From NCBI RefSeq assembly GCF_046244385.1, contig NZ_CP176366.1:2356001-2420000 (forward strand): DNA of 64,000 nucleotides. Reading direction: 5' to 3'. Source of the DNA: Methanospirillum stamsii (GTDB lineage Archaea; Halobacteriota; Methanomicrobia; Methanomicrobiales; Methanospirillaceae). Each line of letters starts with the position of its first letter. Within the stretch, counting starts at the first letter, position 1. The translations under genes and the position numbers were made by a program. A model generated the notes under the pieces. The model worked only from the letters and a program-made list of their open reading frames with translations, had not been told where the DNA came from and made no database searches. Below are positions 28,117 to 37,400 of the stretch, in pieces.

Positions 28117-29664
28117 TCAGATCTCCCATCGTTCGATATTTCTTGTTTCCGGATTAAAGACAATCCCAATCTCGTATATCTGCCTTGAATCTGACCGGTA
28201 CTTCTCTGCATATCCACGTCTTTTAATCTGGTCCAGAGGGCTTTCATCCCCACTCGTATCAATTCCAAGCACTTTGAACTCAAAGATCCAGATTCCGGTC
28301 CTTGTCTTAACGGTCAGATCAACTCGCCCTTTGTTTGAGGTATCCTCCGGAATAACCTCGTACCCAAGACTTGCAAAATACGTGTATACTACGCTGGCAT
28401 AATAGCCCTCATATCTGGCTATCGGATTGTTTCTGTACCAGTCATGTGGAATGGATGCAAAGAAAGAATGAAAACTTGAGTGCAGTTTTTCAGTATCCCC
28501 TTGCTCGAGTGCATCATACAAACGGTCACGTATTCCGGAGATATCATGACCGCTTAATGCCTCTAAGAAGAGAAAATTAAGTGATATCCGAACTTCAGTA
28601 TTTGGATATCCAAGGACGCAGCGAAAACCCCTGATAGGATCAGCAGACCATGATTTTATCGTCAGGTACCCTGCCTGAAAAAGGAGGGTCTCTGTCCGGA
28701 TATTTTCCGGATCAAAGGATCCCAGGAGTTCATCACCTGCAATAAGTCCGTCAAATTCAGCAGGAAGGCGGGGTTTCTTCTGCCAGAGGGTGATGAGAAA
28801 TGAAGGTGTTCCGGTCTCAAACCAAAATGGCCGAAATACTCCTTTCGAGAAGAGAAGGAGAATATCAAACGGGTTATATACCGAATCGCCGGTCCATGAA
28901 TACCCATTATACCATTCACGAACCTCATTGATGTCAAATCGCTGGAGATATTCAGAAAATATTGTTTCAAGATTCTGCTGAGTATAACCACAGATAGTTG
29001 AATATGCCTTATCAAGGGTGATATCATTTAAATTATTCAATCCGGAGAATATTCCTGTTTTGGCAAATTTTGAAACTCCGGTGAGAAGGACAAACTTAAG
29101 ATGGAGATCGAGTGGTTTGATTGCACCATAAAAATTTTTCAGGCAATCCCGCATCTCCTGCATGAGATTGATATCTCCGATATTATCAAGAATCGGTCTG
29201 TCGTACTCATCGACGAGGATGACTACCTGTTTTCCGGTTTTTTTTGCGATTTTTGGTATGAGTGAGAGTAATCTATCTCCAGGATCTCCGGAACTTTTTT
29301 CTATTTCATAGAATTCTTCCCACCCATCAAGAGTGCTGGTCAATCTATTGATAAGATCAGAGATCTGGCTCAGTGCCCCTCCGGCAAAATCAACCCGAAG
29401 GACCGGATATGTTATTGTAAAGTCCCATTCTGCCTCAGGGGAATCAAGATACAGTCCGGAGAAGAGTTCTTTTCTTCCGGAAAACGCACAGTCTAGCGTA
29501 TCGATAAAGAGACTTTTTCCAAACCGCCTTGGGCGGGAGAGAAAATAATACGTTCCTTTCCGGGCCAGATCGGAGATAAACCAGGTTTTATCGACATATG
29601 CATATCCTTCGGTTCTCATTTTCTCAAAGGATTGGACCCCGATTGGAAGCTTTGGAGGAGACAT
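28117..29664 (-). CDS. AAA-ATPase-like / PD-(D/E)XK protein, tandem copy 3
   Basis: The 515-residue protein is nearly identical to copy 1, including the segment 28475-28659. It starts MSPPKLPIGVQSFEKMRTEG like copy 2, whereas copy 1 has MSSPKLPIGIQSFSEMRTGG. The N-terminal end thus groups with copy 2 and the middle with copy 1, a mosaic pattern. All motifs (RPRRFGKS, LVDEYDRP, EFKV) are kept. Confidence 0.85.
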   Translation of the reverse strand: MSPPKLPIGVQSFEKMRTEGYAYVDKTWFISDLARKGTYYFLSRPRRFGKSLFIDTLDCAFSGRKELFSGLYLDSPEAEWDFTITYPVLRVDFAGGALSQISDLINRLTSTLDGWEEFYEIEKSSGDPGDRLLSLIPKIAKKTGKQVVILVDEYDRPILDNIGDINLMQEMRDCLKNFYGAIKPLDLHLKFVLLTGVSKFAKTGIFSGLNNLNDITLDKAYSTICGYTQQNLETIFSEYLQRFDINEVREWYNGYSWTGDSVYNPFDILLLFSKGVFRPFWFETGTPSFLITLWQKKPRLPAEFDGLIAGDELLGSFDPENIRTETLLFQAGYLTIKSWSADPIRGFRCVLGYPNTEVRISLNFLFLEALSGHDISGIRDRLYDALEQGDTEKLHSSFHSFFASIPHDWYRNNPIARYEGYYASVVYTYFASLGYEVIPEDTSNKGRVDLTVKTRTGIWIFEFKVLGIDTSGDESPLDQIKRRGYAEKYRSDSRQIYEIGIVFNPETRNIERWEI

Positions 29665-29936
29665 AGATATATCTGCTTATAAGATAAGAGCTGGGAGATT
29701 ACATCTTTCTTCCGGATGTATAATTAACCATCATGAACCTTTACTCCAGCTAATATATATTCCTGGTTTTTTTCCTTTGGTTCCGGGGGCATTAGTCGAT
29801 GGAGTATCCTGTTGAAAACTTCCCGATTGATGAGTTTTAGAAGAACGATACCTGAAACATTATGGAACAAATGGAAAAAATGAATACTCATACGGTGGAT
29901 TTGAATATTTTGAACTTCAAATAGGCAGAAAGAAAT

Positions 29937-30266
29937 ATGGCAGAATATGGCGAGTGGAATCGGAAAGGGGCGACTCTTAGTGACAAAACAGTAATAAAAG
30001 ACTATGGGGTTGACCGGGAGTTTATTGTAAAGGGAATTCGTGCCGGAAAATTGGAATTCCAGGAGCGATCAGTTTGGGGGAATCCGTATTTTGTCATATT
30101 GAGAAGACAACTTAAGCAGTATATCGCTGAGGAACTAGGAGATAACCACCTTTCTGGGATAATTAAACAAAAGAAGATCCACACGCTGAAGAAAGAGATC
30201 AACGAAACGAAACATAAATTACAGGGTCTTGAACTGGAACTGGCAGCGTTAGAGAAAAAGGAATGA
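29937..30266 (+). CDS. Small conserved protein with C-terminal coiled coil
   Basis: The 109-residue protein has a compact N-terminal part (DKTVIKDYGVDREFIVKGIR, AGKLEFQE, GNPYFVILRRQLKQYI) and a coiled-coil tail (residues 75-109, KKEINETKHKLQGLELELAA). I recall similar short proteins in methanogens and bacteria but know no function. The first part resembles a small DNA-binding fold; this is a guess. In another frame just upstream (29835-29960) YGTNGKNEYSYGGFEYFELQ reads openly and may be the end of an older gene. Confidence 0.55.
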   Translation: MAEYGEWNRKGATLSDKTVIKDYGVDREFIVKGIRAGKLEFQERSVWGNPYFVILRRQLKQYIAEELGDNHLSGIIKQKKIHTLKKEINETKHKLQGLELELAALEKKE

Positions 30267-30410
30267 AACTTAGCAGCTTACGGCGACTTATTATAGCAAG
30301 TATTTGTCACAAACCTGATCTGAAAATGAGTTAAGGTCTCGATTTAGATATCCGGGACCGTTTTTCTGCAGGAGATATCATAGCAATACAAGCAGCTCTT
30401 GAGAAACTTT

Positions 30411-31449
30411 TTATCCCAATAATTTCATATCAAGAGCCGTTCTTATATCTGAAGAACGAATTCGAGTCATATTTGGCTTCACTCCAAAACATGTTGCAAT
30501 CATTTCAGCACAGGCCGTAGTCTTTCCTTTTTTGATAAGCCCGTTCTCCTGGTACTGGGTGAAAATAATTGCAGATGACCACAGAAGGCAATCGCCTTTG
30601 TGAAGCGGGCTTTTCAGATTCTCTGTTAGATTGTCCAGCATGAGAATACAGCTCCTGAGAATAGGGGGTGAATCATCAACCCTGCAGAAGTCCTCGATTC
30701 CTGCCCTGATTTTATCATATCTGACTCGTGAAAGGGGTTCATATTGGGGGGGTTTTTTAGGCTGAATACCATAACTCCTCTTTAATTCTTTGATGTAGAG
30801 ATTAATGAGAGTTGTCGCAAATCCTGATGGATTATTGCTTTTCATATCGTCAGATTCCTTTTTATCGGATATATATGCAGAAGGAGGAAAAACCGATGTG
30901 CCCATGACTGATGTTACTTCGTCATCCTCATCTTCAATCGAATCCTGAAGATCACATTCACCATCCTCCGTTATGGATTTCTTGAAATATTGTTCAAGCA
31001 ATTCATACAGATTTGGGGAAATTATCTCGTCCCTTGTCCACCCTTCCGGGTACCACCTGACTATGCGATCAGGCTCTTCAGCAAAATATTCTATTCCGAA
31101 CAGGGGAGAGTTAGGAATGACCTGAATATGCTCATAACTACAGTCATGAAGAGGGAGACAATGTTTGCAGATAAGAGGAGTGCCTCCTTCGTGATAACAT
31201 TCATCACAGAAAAAATCGGCTTTCGATCCGCAGATATCACAGTCATAAGGTATCTGCGAATTTCTGGCAATAACACAGATAGAACCATTAGCCGGTGTAT
31301 AAGCCGGCTGCCCCTTCAAAACAGCCAGATGCAGCACCTTTGGTGAGTAGAAATTATAGGTATATATTCCGGTAATCCCTGGTTTGAAGATCTTCCCCAC
31401 GCTTACATTCATCGCCGAACAGTCAGGATATGAGGTATACTCTTCTCCT
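30411..31449 (-). pseudogene. pRiA4b ORF3-like / DUF6398 protein, 3' part cut off by IS
   Basis: This part carries the rest of a pRiA4b ORF3-like domain (MNVSVGKIFKPGITGIYTYN), a zinc-binding cluster (CDICGSKADFFCDECYHEGG, CKHCLPLHDC) followed by NSPLFGIEYFAEEPDR, an acidic linker, and a C-terminal DUF6398-like domain (residues 230-333; LLWSSAIIF, ATCFGVKPNMTRIRSSDIRT). It continues without loss into the fragment at 33313-33575 if the IS1634-type element and one target copy are removed. An internal ATG at 31412 could still start a 333-residue product. Confidence 0.8.
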
Positions 31450-31478
31450 TCAATTACCTAAGTTTGTGAATTTATAAC

Positions 31479-33179
31479 TTACAAATGACTCAACCTAATT
31501 TCTGGAAACAAGTTTGTGAACCCCATCTTCTTCAGCTGACCCACCATTTTTTCCGTAAGATTCAGGTACCAGTATGCCTTTTTTTGATTCTCTGTTTCGA
31601 CCTCAACGTACTCCACCCTTTTCAAGCGCCTAAGTAACTCATCAAACTCATAAATCCTCTCTTTTTTACTTATCTGACACATTCCGTGATTATAAACAAC
31701 TCTTAACCACAACGCGATCATTGCTACAAAAAAAACCGCCCTAATCCGGTGATTTTTCCAGTGTCTTACCGGAGCGATTTTTAGATGAGATTTCAACGTA
31801 TTGAATGTTTTTTCGACAAAATCCTTTCCCACGTATTCTTTGACAACATCAGATGCTGACAACAATGAATCGGTAGAATACAACAGATATTTCCCATCAA
31901 GATCCTCAGCCTGACGTATTGCTTCTTCATCAAGTGTCCATTTCAACGAATATTGTTTTTCTTGTTTTCGTAATTGAGTGGAAAAAAATTGCCCGTATTC
32001 TCCAACAATATCTGAGATCTTCAACTCGATGTTTGATTTTGTTAATCCCCCCAAATTTTCACTTAGCTCTAATAGTTCCCCATCTATTTCCATTAAAAGT
32101 TCATTCCTGGCATCAATAGTCTCCATTCGTTTTGCAATGTTGACATACACAACTCCGGCATTCTCTCTACCAAATAATTTGCCCGCAGCCCTCATTGCAT
32201 ATAATGCACTTTTACTTGTAGATTTCACACGATTAGAGAAATGAGCAGAAACATCGGTTTCCCTAATCATCGATATGACCTCATCAGAGCTTTTTTGAAC
32301 TCCACAAATAAGATTCCAACCTAATTCTTCAATATCTCGGATCGAATCTTCCGAAGTATTCCCCCGGTCCCAGATCAACGTACCTGGTTTAAAAGACATG
32401 TCTATCAGTTGAACAAGCAATTCCTTGACTGATGACATTGAATTAAAATTACCGGGTAATAAAAAATATGAAACTGGTGCCTTATCGAATTTAGAAACTA
32501 AAATACAGAGATTAATCTGCTTTTTATTAACATGCTTAGAATTATATCCCTTTTCACCTAAATCAGAGCCGGTTCCAAAAATTAGTATTGGTGTGAGATC
32601 ATATGCAAGAATTTCGGTATGATTTTCTGGTAATGGATGATTCAATCTCCAGTGTAAATAGAGGTCATCACAAATAAGTGTACTAAAATCAGTATATCCA
32701 TCAGCGGTTGTATCTTTAAAACAGACTCGATCTAACGCAGAATAAAAGGCACTATCAGTAAAGTACTCTCCAGGAAGACCGGATAAATCTGGGATGACAC
32801 TGCTTGTTACCCATTCCCCGAGGTTAGTTGCACTTATTGGATCCAATGCTTTACTGATTGCCCATGCAGTCAATATCTTTCCGGGGGATTTCCCATCAAT
32901 GTATCCATCACCACAACAGATCGAATCAATAATTTTTGGCATATTTAGCATATTTTCAGCAATATGCCAAAACAGCGTCACATCTCCTGCTCGTTTAGAA
33001 TGTTCAGGATATATTGGGGTTTGAATATGGGCTGACTTCTTGGGCAATGGAATATTCTTTTCATCGCTTTCTTTTCCGAGGTACCGAATGAACTTTGTTT
33101 TTATTTTTTTGCCCTCTCTGTAGGTTTCATATTCTGCAAGATATACTGCATTTCCCTTTTTGATACGTTTAATATGCAT
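31479..33179 (-). CDS. IS1634-family transposase
   Basis: The protein is IS4-superfamily DDE: ILAYDLTPILIFG (first Asp region), GTLIWDRGNTSEDSI (second Asp) and KDFVEKTFNTLKSHLKIAPV (catalytic Glu region). I take the start as MHIKRIKKGN at 33179, which fits the family, rather than the GTG at 33224. This gives 566 residues, full length. The stop codon lies inside the terminal inverted repeat. A perfect 18-bp palindrome sits just before the start. Confidence 0.85.
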   Translation of the reverse strand: MHIKRIKKGNAVYLAEYETYREGKKIKTKFIRYLGKESDEKNIPLPKKSAHIQTPIYPEHSKRAGDVTLFWHIAENMLNMPKIIDSICCGDGYIDGKSPGKILTAWAISKALDPISATNLGEWVTSSVIPDLSGLPGEYFTDSAFYSALDRVCFKDTTADGYTDFSTLICDDLYLHWRLNHPLPENHTEILAYDLTPILIFGTGSDLGEKGYNSKHVNKKQINLCILVSKFDKAPVSYFLLPGNFNSMSSVKELLVQLIDMSFKPGTLIWDRGNTSEDSIRDIEELGWNLICGVQKSSDEVISMIRETDVSAHFSNRVKSTSKSALYAMRAAGKLFGRENAGVVYVNIAKRMETIDARNELLMEIDGELLELSENLGGLTKSNIELKISDIVGEYGQFFSTQLRKQEKQYSLKWTLDEEAIRQAEDLDGKYLLYSTDSLLSASDVVKEYVGKDFVEKTFNTLKSHLKIAPVRHWKNHRIRAVFFVAMIALWLRVVYNHGMCQISKKERIYEFDELLRRLKRVEYVEVETENQKKAYWYLNLTEKMVGQLKKMGFTNLFPEIRLSHL

Positions 33180-33181
33180 GT

Positions 33182-33199
33182 AAGTTATAATTATAACTT
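33182..33199. promoter_or_regulatory. Palindrome before the transposase start
   Basis: AAGTTATAATTATAACTT is a perfect 18-bp palindrome ending three bases before the chosen ATG. It occupies the ribosome-binding position and could act as an operator or as an RNA hairpin limiting transposase synthesis. Confidence 0.45.
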
Positions 33200-33312
33200 G
33201 CATGTAATTAATACTATCGCCCACAAATGTAGTTTTTTTGAAAATTAAGGGTTGAATGAAAATATTTTGAGAATAAATTCAATAAGGTGAGTTATAATTC
33301 GATAAACTTAGG

Positions 33313-33575
33313 TCAATTAAAAATGAACTTATGTGGTCATCTCCCATCCACAAATCCTTGAGGAGGAGGTCGATATCTTCAAGAGTTGTATCAGGGTAAG
33401 AAGAGAGATACATCCAATATTCAGGGTGGTCTTCAACGGTAACCTCTATCAGATAAGCAGAAGGTTTGGATGGTTTCCGTTTCTGATGTGATATCAGATG
33501 AATCTCAGCGGATTTTCGGGTGATATTTTTTCCACATGCGAGACATAGTCCCGGTGATGAAGGTAAGAGAGTCAT
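33313..33575 (-). pseudogene. pRiA4b ORF3-like / DUF6398 protein, 5' part
   Basis: From ATG 33575 the frame gives a short zinc-finger start (CLACGKNITRKSAEIHLISH, a C2H2-like spacing), then YWMYLSSYPDTTLEDIDLLL and WMGDDHISSFLI, the N-terminal block of the pRiA4b ORF3-like family. The IS cuts it at 33312. The visible frame runs on for about ten IS-encoded residues to a TGA at 33279. After excision the protein would be about 430 residues. Confidence 0.8.
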
Positions 33576-33600
33576 TCAGTCAGGATATCTATTAAGTTTA

Positions 33601-33726
33601 TCATTCTCCATCCCTTCTTGATTGCTTATCACAGGGTGTCAGAACCTTTTCCCATATGTCTATTGGGACAATAAAGGAGGTTTTGTGACCTGCACAATTA
33701 TATATGTATTGTATATTTTGAATCAT
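33601..33726 (-). CDS. Short antitoxin-like ORF
   Basis: A 41-residue frame, MIQNIQYIYNCAGHKTSFIV then PIDIWEKV, resembles the N-terminal block of the Phd-like protein at 33784 (NLQYIFDDRGNKTAVIIPIA, MWE). It lies about 25 bases upstream of the pRiA4b-like gene. It may be a truncated duplicate of the neighbouring antitoxin. Just before it a fragment reading KIFKDDRWRYGEPGEYMKGS is open but has no start. Confidence 0.4.
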   Translation of the reverse strand: MIQNIQYIYNCAGHKTSFIVPIDIWEKVLTPCDKQSRRDGE

Positions 33727-33783
33727 GATACCTTACTGCCTTTCATATATTCACCAGGTTCCCCATATCTCCATCGGTCATCT

Positions 33784-34029
33784 TTAAAAATTTTTACATG
33801 TGTTTTCTACTCCCTCTTCACGTGTTTTTTGAGAATATTCCTCAATATCAGCAAGAACCGGACTATCTTTCAAAGCTCCGAATAATAAATCAATATTTTT
33901 CCTTCTTGCCTGAGTTACCTTTACATCACTCATTTGAATCATGCTTTCCCACATTGCAATAGGGATTATTACTGCCGTTTTATTGCCACGATCATCAAAA
34001 ATATATTGAAGGTTTGTTTGAATTTCCAT
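33784..34029 (-). CDS. Phd/YefM-like antitoxin, no toxin partner
   Basis: The 81-residue protein begins MEIQTNLQYIFDDRGNKTAV and continues IIPIAMWESMI, similar to small antitoxin-like proteins of archaea and cyanobacteria, with an acidic C-terminal helix (LADIEEYSQKTREEG) that would bind a toxin. No recognisable toxin follows. It appears to be an orphan. Confidence 0.5.
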   Translation of the reverse strand: MEIQTNLQYIFDDRGNKTAVIIPIAMWESMIQMSDVKVTQARRKNIDLLFGALKDSPVLADIEEYSQKTREEGVENTCKNF

Positions 34030-34122
34030 ATATCATAATTACATTATGAGTTAATCAGTGTATCTTCGATTTAGAAAAATGACTTTCTCATAGATTTGAT
34101 ATGACCCGGATCTTTGTTACCA

Positions 34123-34449
34123 TTATGGTGTATTCTCTCTCATCACAAACACCGCAGCCTTCTTCTTTGGCCAGCCCTCCAGCATTCCCCGGACCTGCCT
34201 GGTCAACACCACATACTCCTCACCTTCTCCGGACAATATTACCCGGTTTTCTGACTCGGAAAGCCTCATCCCATCCGGAGAAAGCCCATTCCACAGCAGC
34301 ACAAAATCACTCTTTGGAATCCTCATCACCTCTCCAAACCCGTCCACCATCACCCGGATCATTTCATCATCCCCGGGAAGAAGCCTGCCAACCTTCTCAT
34401 ACCTGACCGGATCTGCGATTCGCTCTGAAGTTATCACAAACCCCATCAT
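34123..34449 (-). CDS. Unknown protein, last gene of the primase operon
   Basis: The 108-residue protein has no family I recognise. Its start overlaps the end of the primase-helicase gene by 4 bases (ATGA), so it is translationally coupled to it. It contains no membrane segment or cysteine cluster. Confidence 0.55.
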   Translation of the reverse strand: MMGFVITSERIADPVRYEKVGRLLPGDDEMIRVMVDGFGEVMRIPKSDFVLLWNGLSPDGMRLSESENRVILSGEGEEYVVLTRQVRGMLEGWPKKKAAVFVMRENTP

Positions 34450-37400
34450 ACACCTCCGGATATCGGAGTAAAAACACGTTCCCGCTGGAAGCAGGAATCA
34501 CAAAGTCCGGTCTTCGTCTCCTCATCCCACCAGGTAATCTCCTTCAGGTTACAAAGGCTGCACCTCCCAAGACTCCGGTTCGTCTTTTTCATTCCGGAAA
34601 GAGGCAGCACTCCCGGAAGTGCCGTAAAAGTCATGACCTTCCTCGAAACCACCCTGCTGTAACATCGGTCACAGATCACAGGACCTCCTGGATTTCCCCG
34701 TTCCTTATAGGTTCCTCTTCTCTTCCCGCAACAATCACACTTCCTGGTCAGTACCTCATCTGTCCGGACAAACCGGGCCGGATTGATATCCTGGTACCGT
34801 AATTTTTTACTCTTCGTATCTGATCCCGGAGGTGGTCCGGAAGGTATGTGCACAGTGTGCACTGATGTGCATCCATTGTGCATAACAGAATGCACATTCG
34901 TTTCAGTACAATCATCGCTTAATTTTTCAAAACAACACATTTTTGAGTTATTTGAATAAGTATGTGCATAATTTTCAGGAGCGATAGAGGGAACTATTCT
35001 GTCATCCTGGTCTTCTATAGCACCCGGACCGGAATGCACATTCGTACCTGAATATTCAGCATCGCAAGTATTTTCCGGAGCAGACTCCATATCGTTCTGA
35101 TTGAATGTGCATTTCTCTCTGCACATACCGTGCACATGAGTGCACATTTGCACATTGTCAGGACTATCATCAGAATAATTACTAGAACCATCATCTGAAC
35201 AATTGTCAGAATTACCATCTGAATTATCATCCGGACCATCATCATCCTCATGGGAATCCGGTTCATCCAGCCAGCAGGAACCACCACACGACCATATCCG
35301 GTCCATATCAAAATCCCAGGTGTACACCTTTCCCCGTTTGTACATCCCTTCTTCCAGAGTTTCCGATCGGTCATACACAGATAGCTGCGGACATTTCTCC
35401 AGAAGGCCGGTATGATGAGTCCCGTTCGGACCTCTTCCGTACAACATCCGGGTAATGGTTGAGTGTGCCCTGCTCACGAGATCCTGCAGATCTTTTACCG
35501 TAAATACCGTTTTGCCGCTGTTTCTAATCGCATCAATAAGGACAGACTCACTTCTGGTAAGTTTTGTCATCTGTGCACCGGATACCCCGTTTAAGAGATG
35601 GTAGATGTCAACCGCCTTTTTGAAGTCTTCCTTTGTTGCGGAAATCTCGATAAACCCATTACCGTCTTCATACCTCCGTTGGTACTGGCGAAATGCAGCA
35701 ACCGACCGGATGAGGTCAAGCAGCATCGTCGGGTTTCGCCGGTTTTTTGATGATGAAAACCGGATATTTTCTGCATATGGGATGATTACCGAGACCTCCC
35801 TGATATTATTCCATATCTCCTGGCAGACAGAGATCTCATGTTCGAATTCCCGTGCCCGTGAGGCAGGTTTTGCCGCTGCAGTCAGTTTCTTTGCAAGAAC
35901 CTTGTCGTCCTGCTGCTGGCTGTCATCAATCCAGACGGTGAGCATCCTGTTCCATACCTGCTCATCACCGGATCCTTCGACTTTTGCAACCCACCACAGG
36001 CACCGTTCCGGAATCACTTTTGTTATTCCGTTTCTGTCCTTGTCCACTGTCCGGTAGATGAATGGCTTATGGAACGAACTGGTAACACCTTTTAGTGTCT
36101 CCTGCATCTGTTCAGAGAGGCTGACATCATCAAGACAGATTACCATTCCTTTCCGGATTTCGTGGGTGTAAAAAAGTCCCTTGTTACTGAGCCCGCCGGA
36201 CAGCCGAAACTGCTGTGGAATGAGGTCAAGCATGGTCTCAAAGGCATGGGATTTTCCTTTGCCGGATTCTCCGGTGACAAGAACATGTAGCCCGTTAGAG
36301 TTCACAACCAACCTTGATGCAAGGGACATGAGAAGACACCTTGCGACTATCTCGTCTCCTTCATGCATCCGGGTGAAAATGTCAAGGATATACCGGATCG
36401 GGTCTCCTTCCCGGAGTATCCGGATTGCTTCGTCATGAATATTTGGATCGCCGGTTGTAAGGGGAATTGTTGCCTGCATGGCGGTATCTAATGAGTTCCC
36501 GGTCTTCTCCGGCATCCCATCCCGTTCGGCTTTTGCACAAGCCCGGTCCCGGATCTGTCTCTTCTTCCAGGATTCAAAGTCCCGTTTCGGTTTTGGCTCC
36601 TCCTTTTGTGGTTCAAACCTGCCCCGGAGTTCATGCCACCGTTGGGTGTTTCCTCCGCAGGAGTTGTGGTGGCATCCGGTGAAGATGGCTCCGTTAGCAA
36701 ACTGGATGGCATATGCACCGTCTTTATGGGCATTAGAGAACGGACACTGGTCAAAGATAAAGAGTCGTCCTACCTGGTATGGTTTTTCGGTATACGAAAG
36801 TCCATATCTTGTTAGCCAGGCTGCAAGGTCTGGTTTTCCGGATGAACTCATCCCTTCTGCCGGTCTTTTGTCCGTGGTATCCGTCTGTAATTGTGATGCC
36901 AGCTGGATGAGAGAGGATACCGGGACAACAGACATTGCCTCTGGTACATGGATGATTTCTGATACCCGGTGTGGCCGTTCATCGGTATGGTCACCTTTTC
37001 GTGATCGTGTGCCGTAGAGTTTCCATATCCGGGACGGGTTGAATACCGAGGTGTCAACAGCACAGTCGGTGTCGGAGAAGAACAGGTCAAGTGTTTTCAG
37101 GCACCCTTTCACGATATCGCTGCTCTCCGGGTCATTTGGCAGGTCAATCCGGTACAGGAGGTGGGCTCCGTTTCCGGAGTCTGCCATGACCGGATCAGGA
37201 AAGCCAAGTCCAAAGAGATAATCCCGGATTATTTCTGCCCGATTGAGAGCCGCTGTGTGCTCCTTGTCAGATGAACTGATTCCTGATGGCCGGAGGGGAT
37301 CGATGTCTATCGGGAGCCAGCATCGGTTTGTGATGTCTCCGTCTCCGGTCTGGGGTTCTTTTTTTCCTGCCGTCTTAATTCTGTTTGCACACCGGGAGAG

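Larger units (their letters stand above)
24423..29738. repeat. Three tandem copies of a 1.85-kb unit
   Basis: The stop codons of the three 515-codon genes are 1847 and 1849 bp apart. The spacers between the genes (25969-26267 and 27816-28116) are also near-identical, and the first 75 or so bases upstream of copy 3 match before similarity ends near 29738. So the duplicated unit is gene plus upstream spacer. Differences are scattered, except for one block of about 185 bp in the middle copy. Confidence 0.9.
31457..33312. mobile_element. IS1634-family insertion sequence, intact
   Basis: The 1856-bp element has imperfect terminal inverted repeats of about 25 bp, both beginning CCTAAGTTT (31457-31481 and the complement of 33288-33312). 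It is flanked by a 7-bp target duplication TCAATTA (31450-31456 and 33313-33319). It carries one open transposase gene. Removing the element and one TCAATTA restores the host reading frame exactly, so insertion is recent. Confidence 0.9.

Noticed and set aside
24966..29548. Repeated open frames of 60-121 codons on both strands inside the three tandem genes
   Set aside because: They recur only because the genes are repeated; they are other-frame shadows of the 515-residue proteins.
30266..30340. Short plus-strand frame MKLSSLRRLIIASICHKP after the 109-residue gene
   Set aside because: It stops after about 22 codons and has no family resemblance that I can support.
34847..35154. CRISPR array
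   Set aside because: The repeats are hexamers at irregular spacing inside a coding frame, not 24-37-base repeats with uniform spacers. No cas gene is present.
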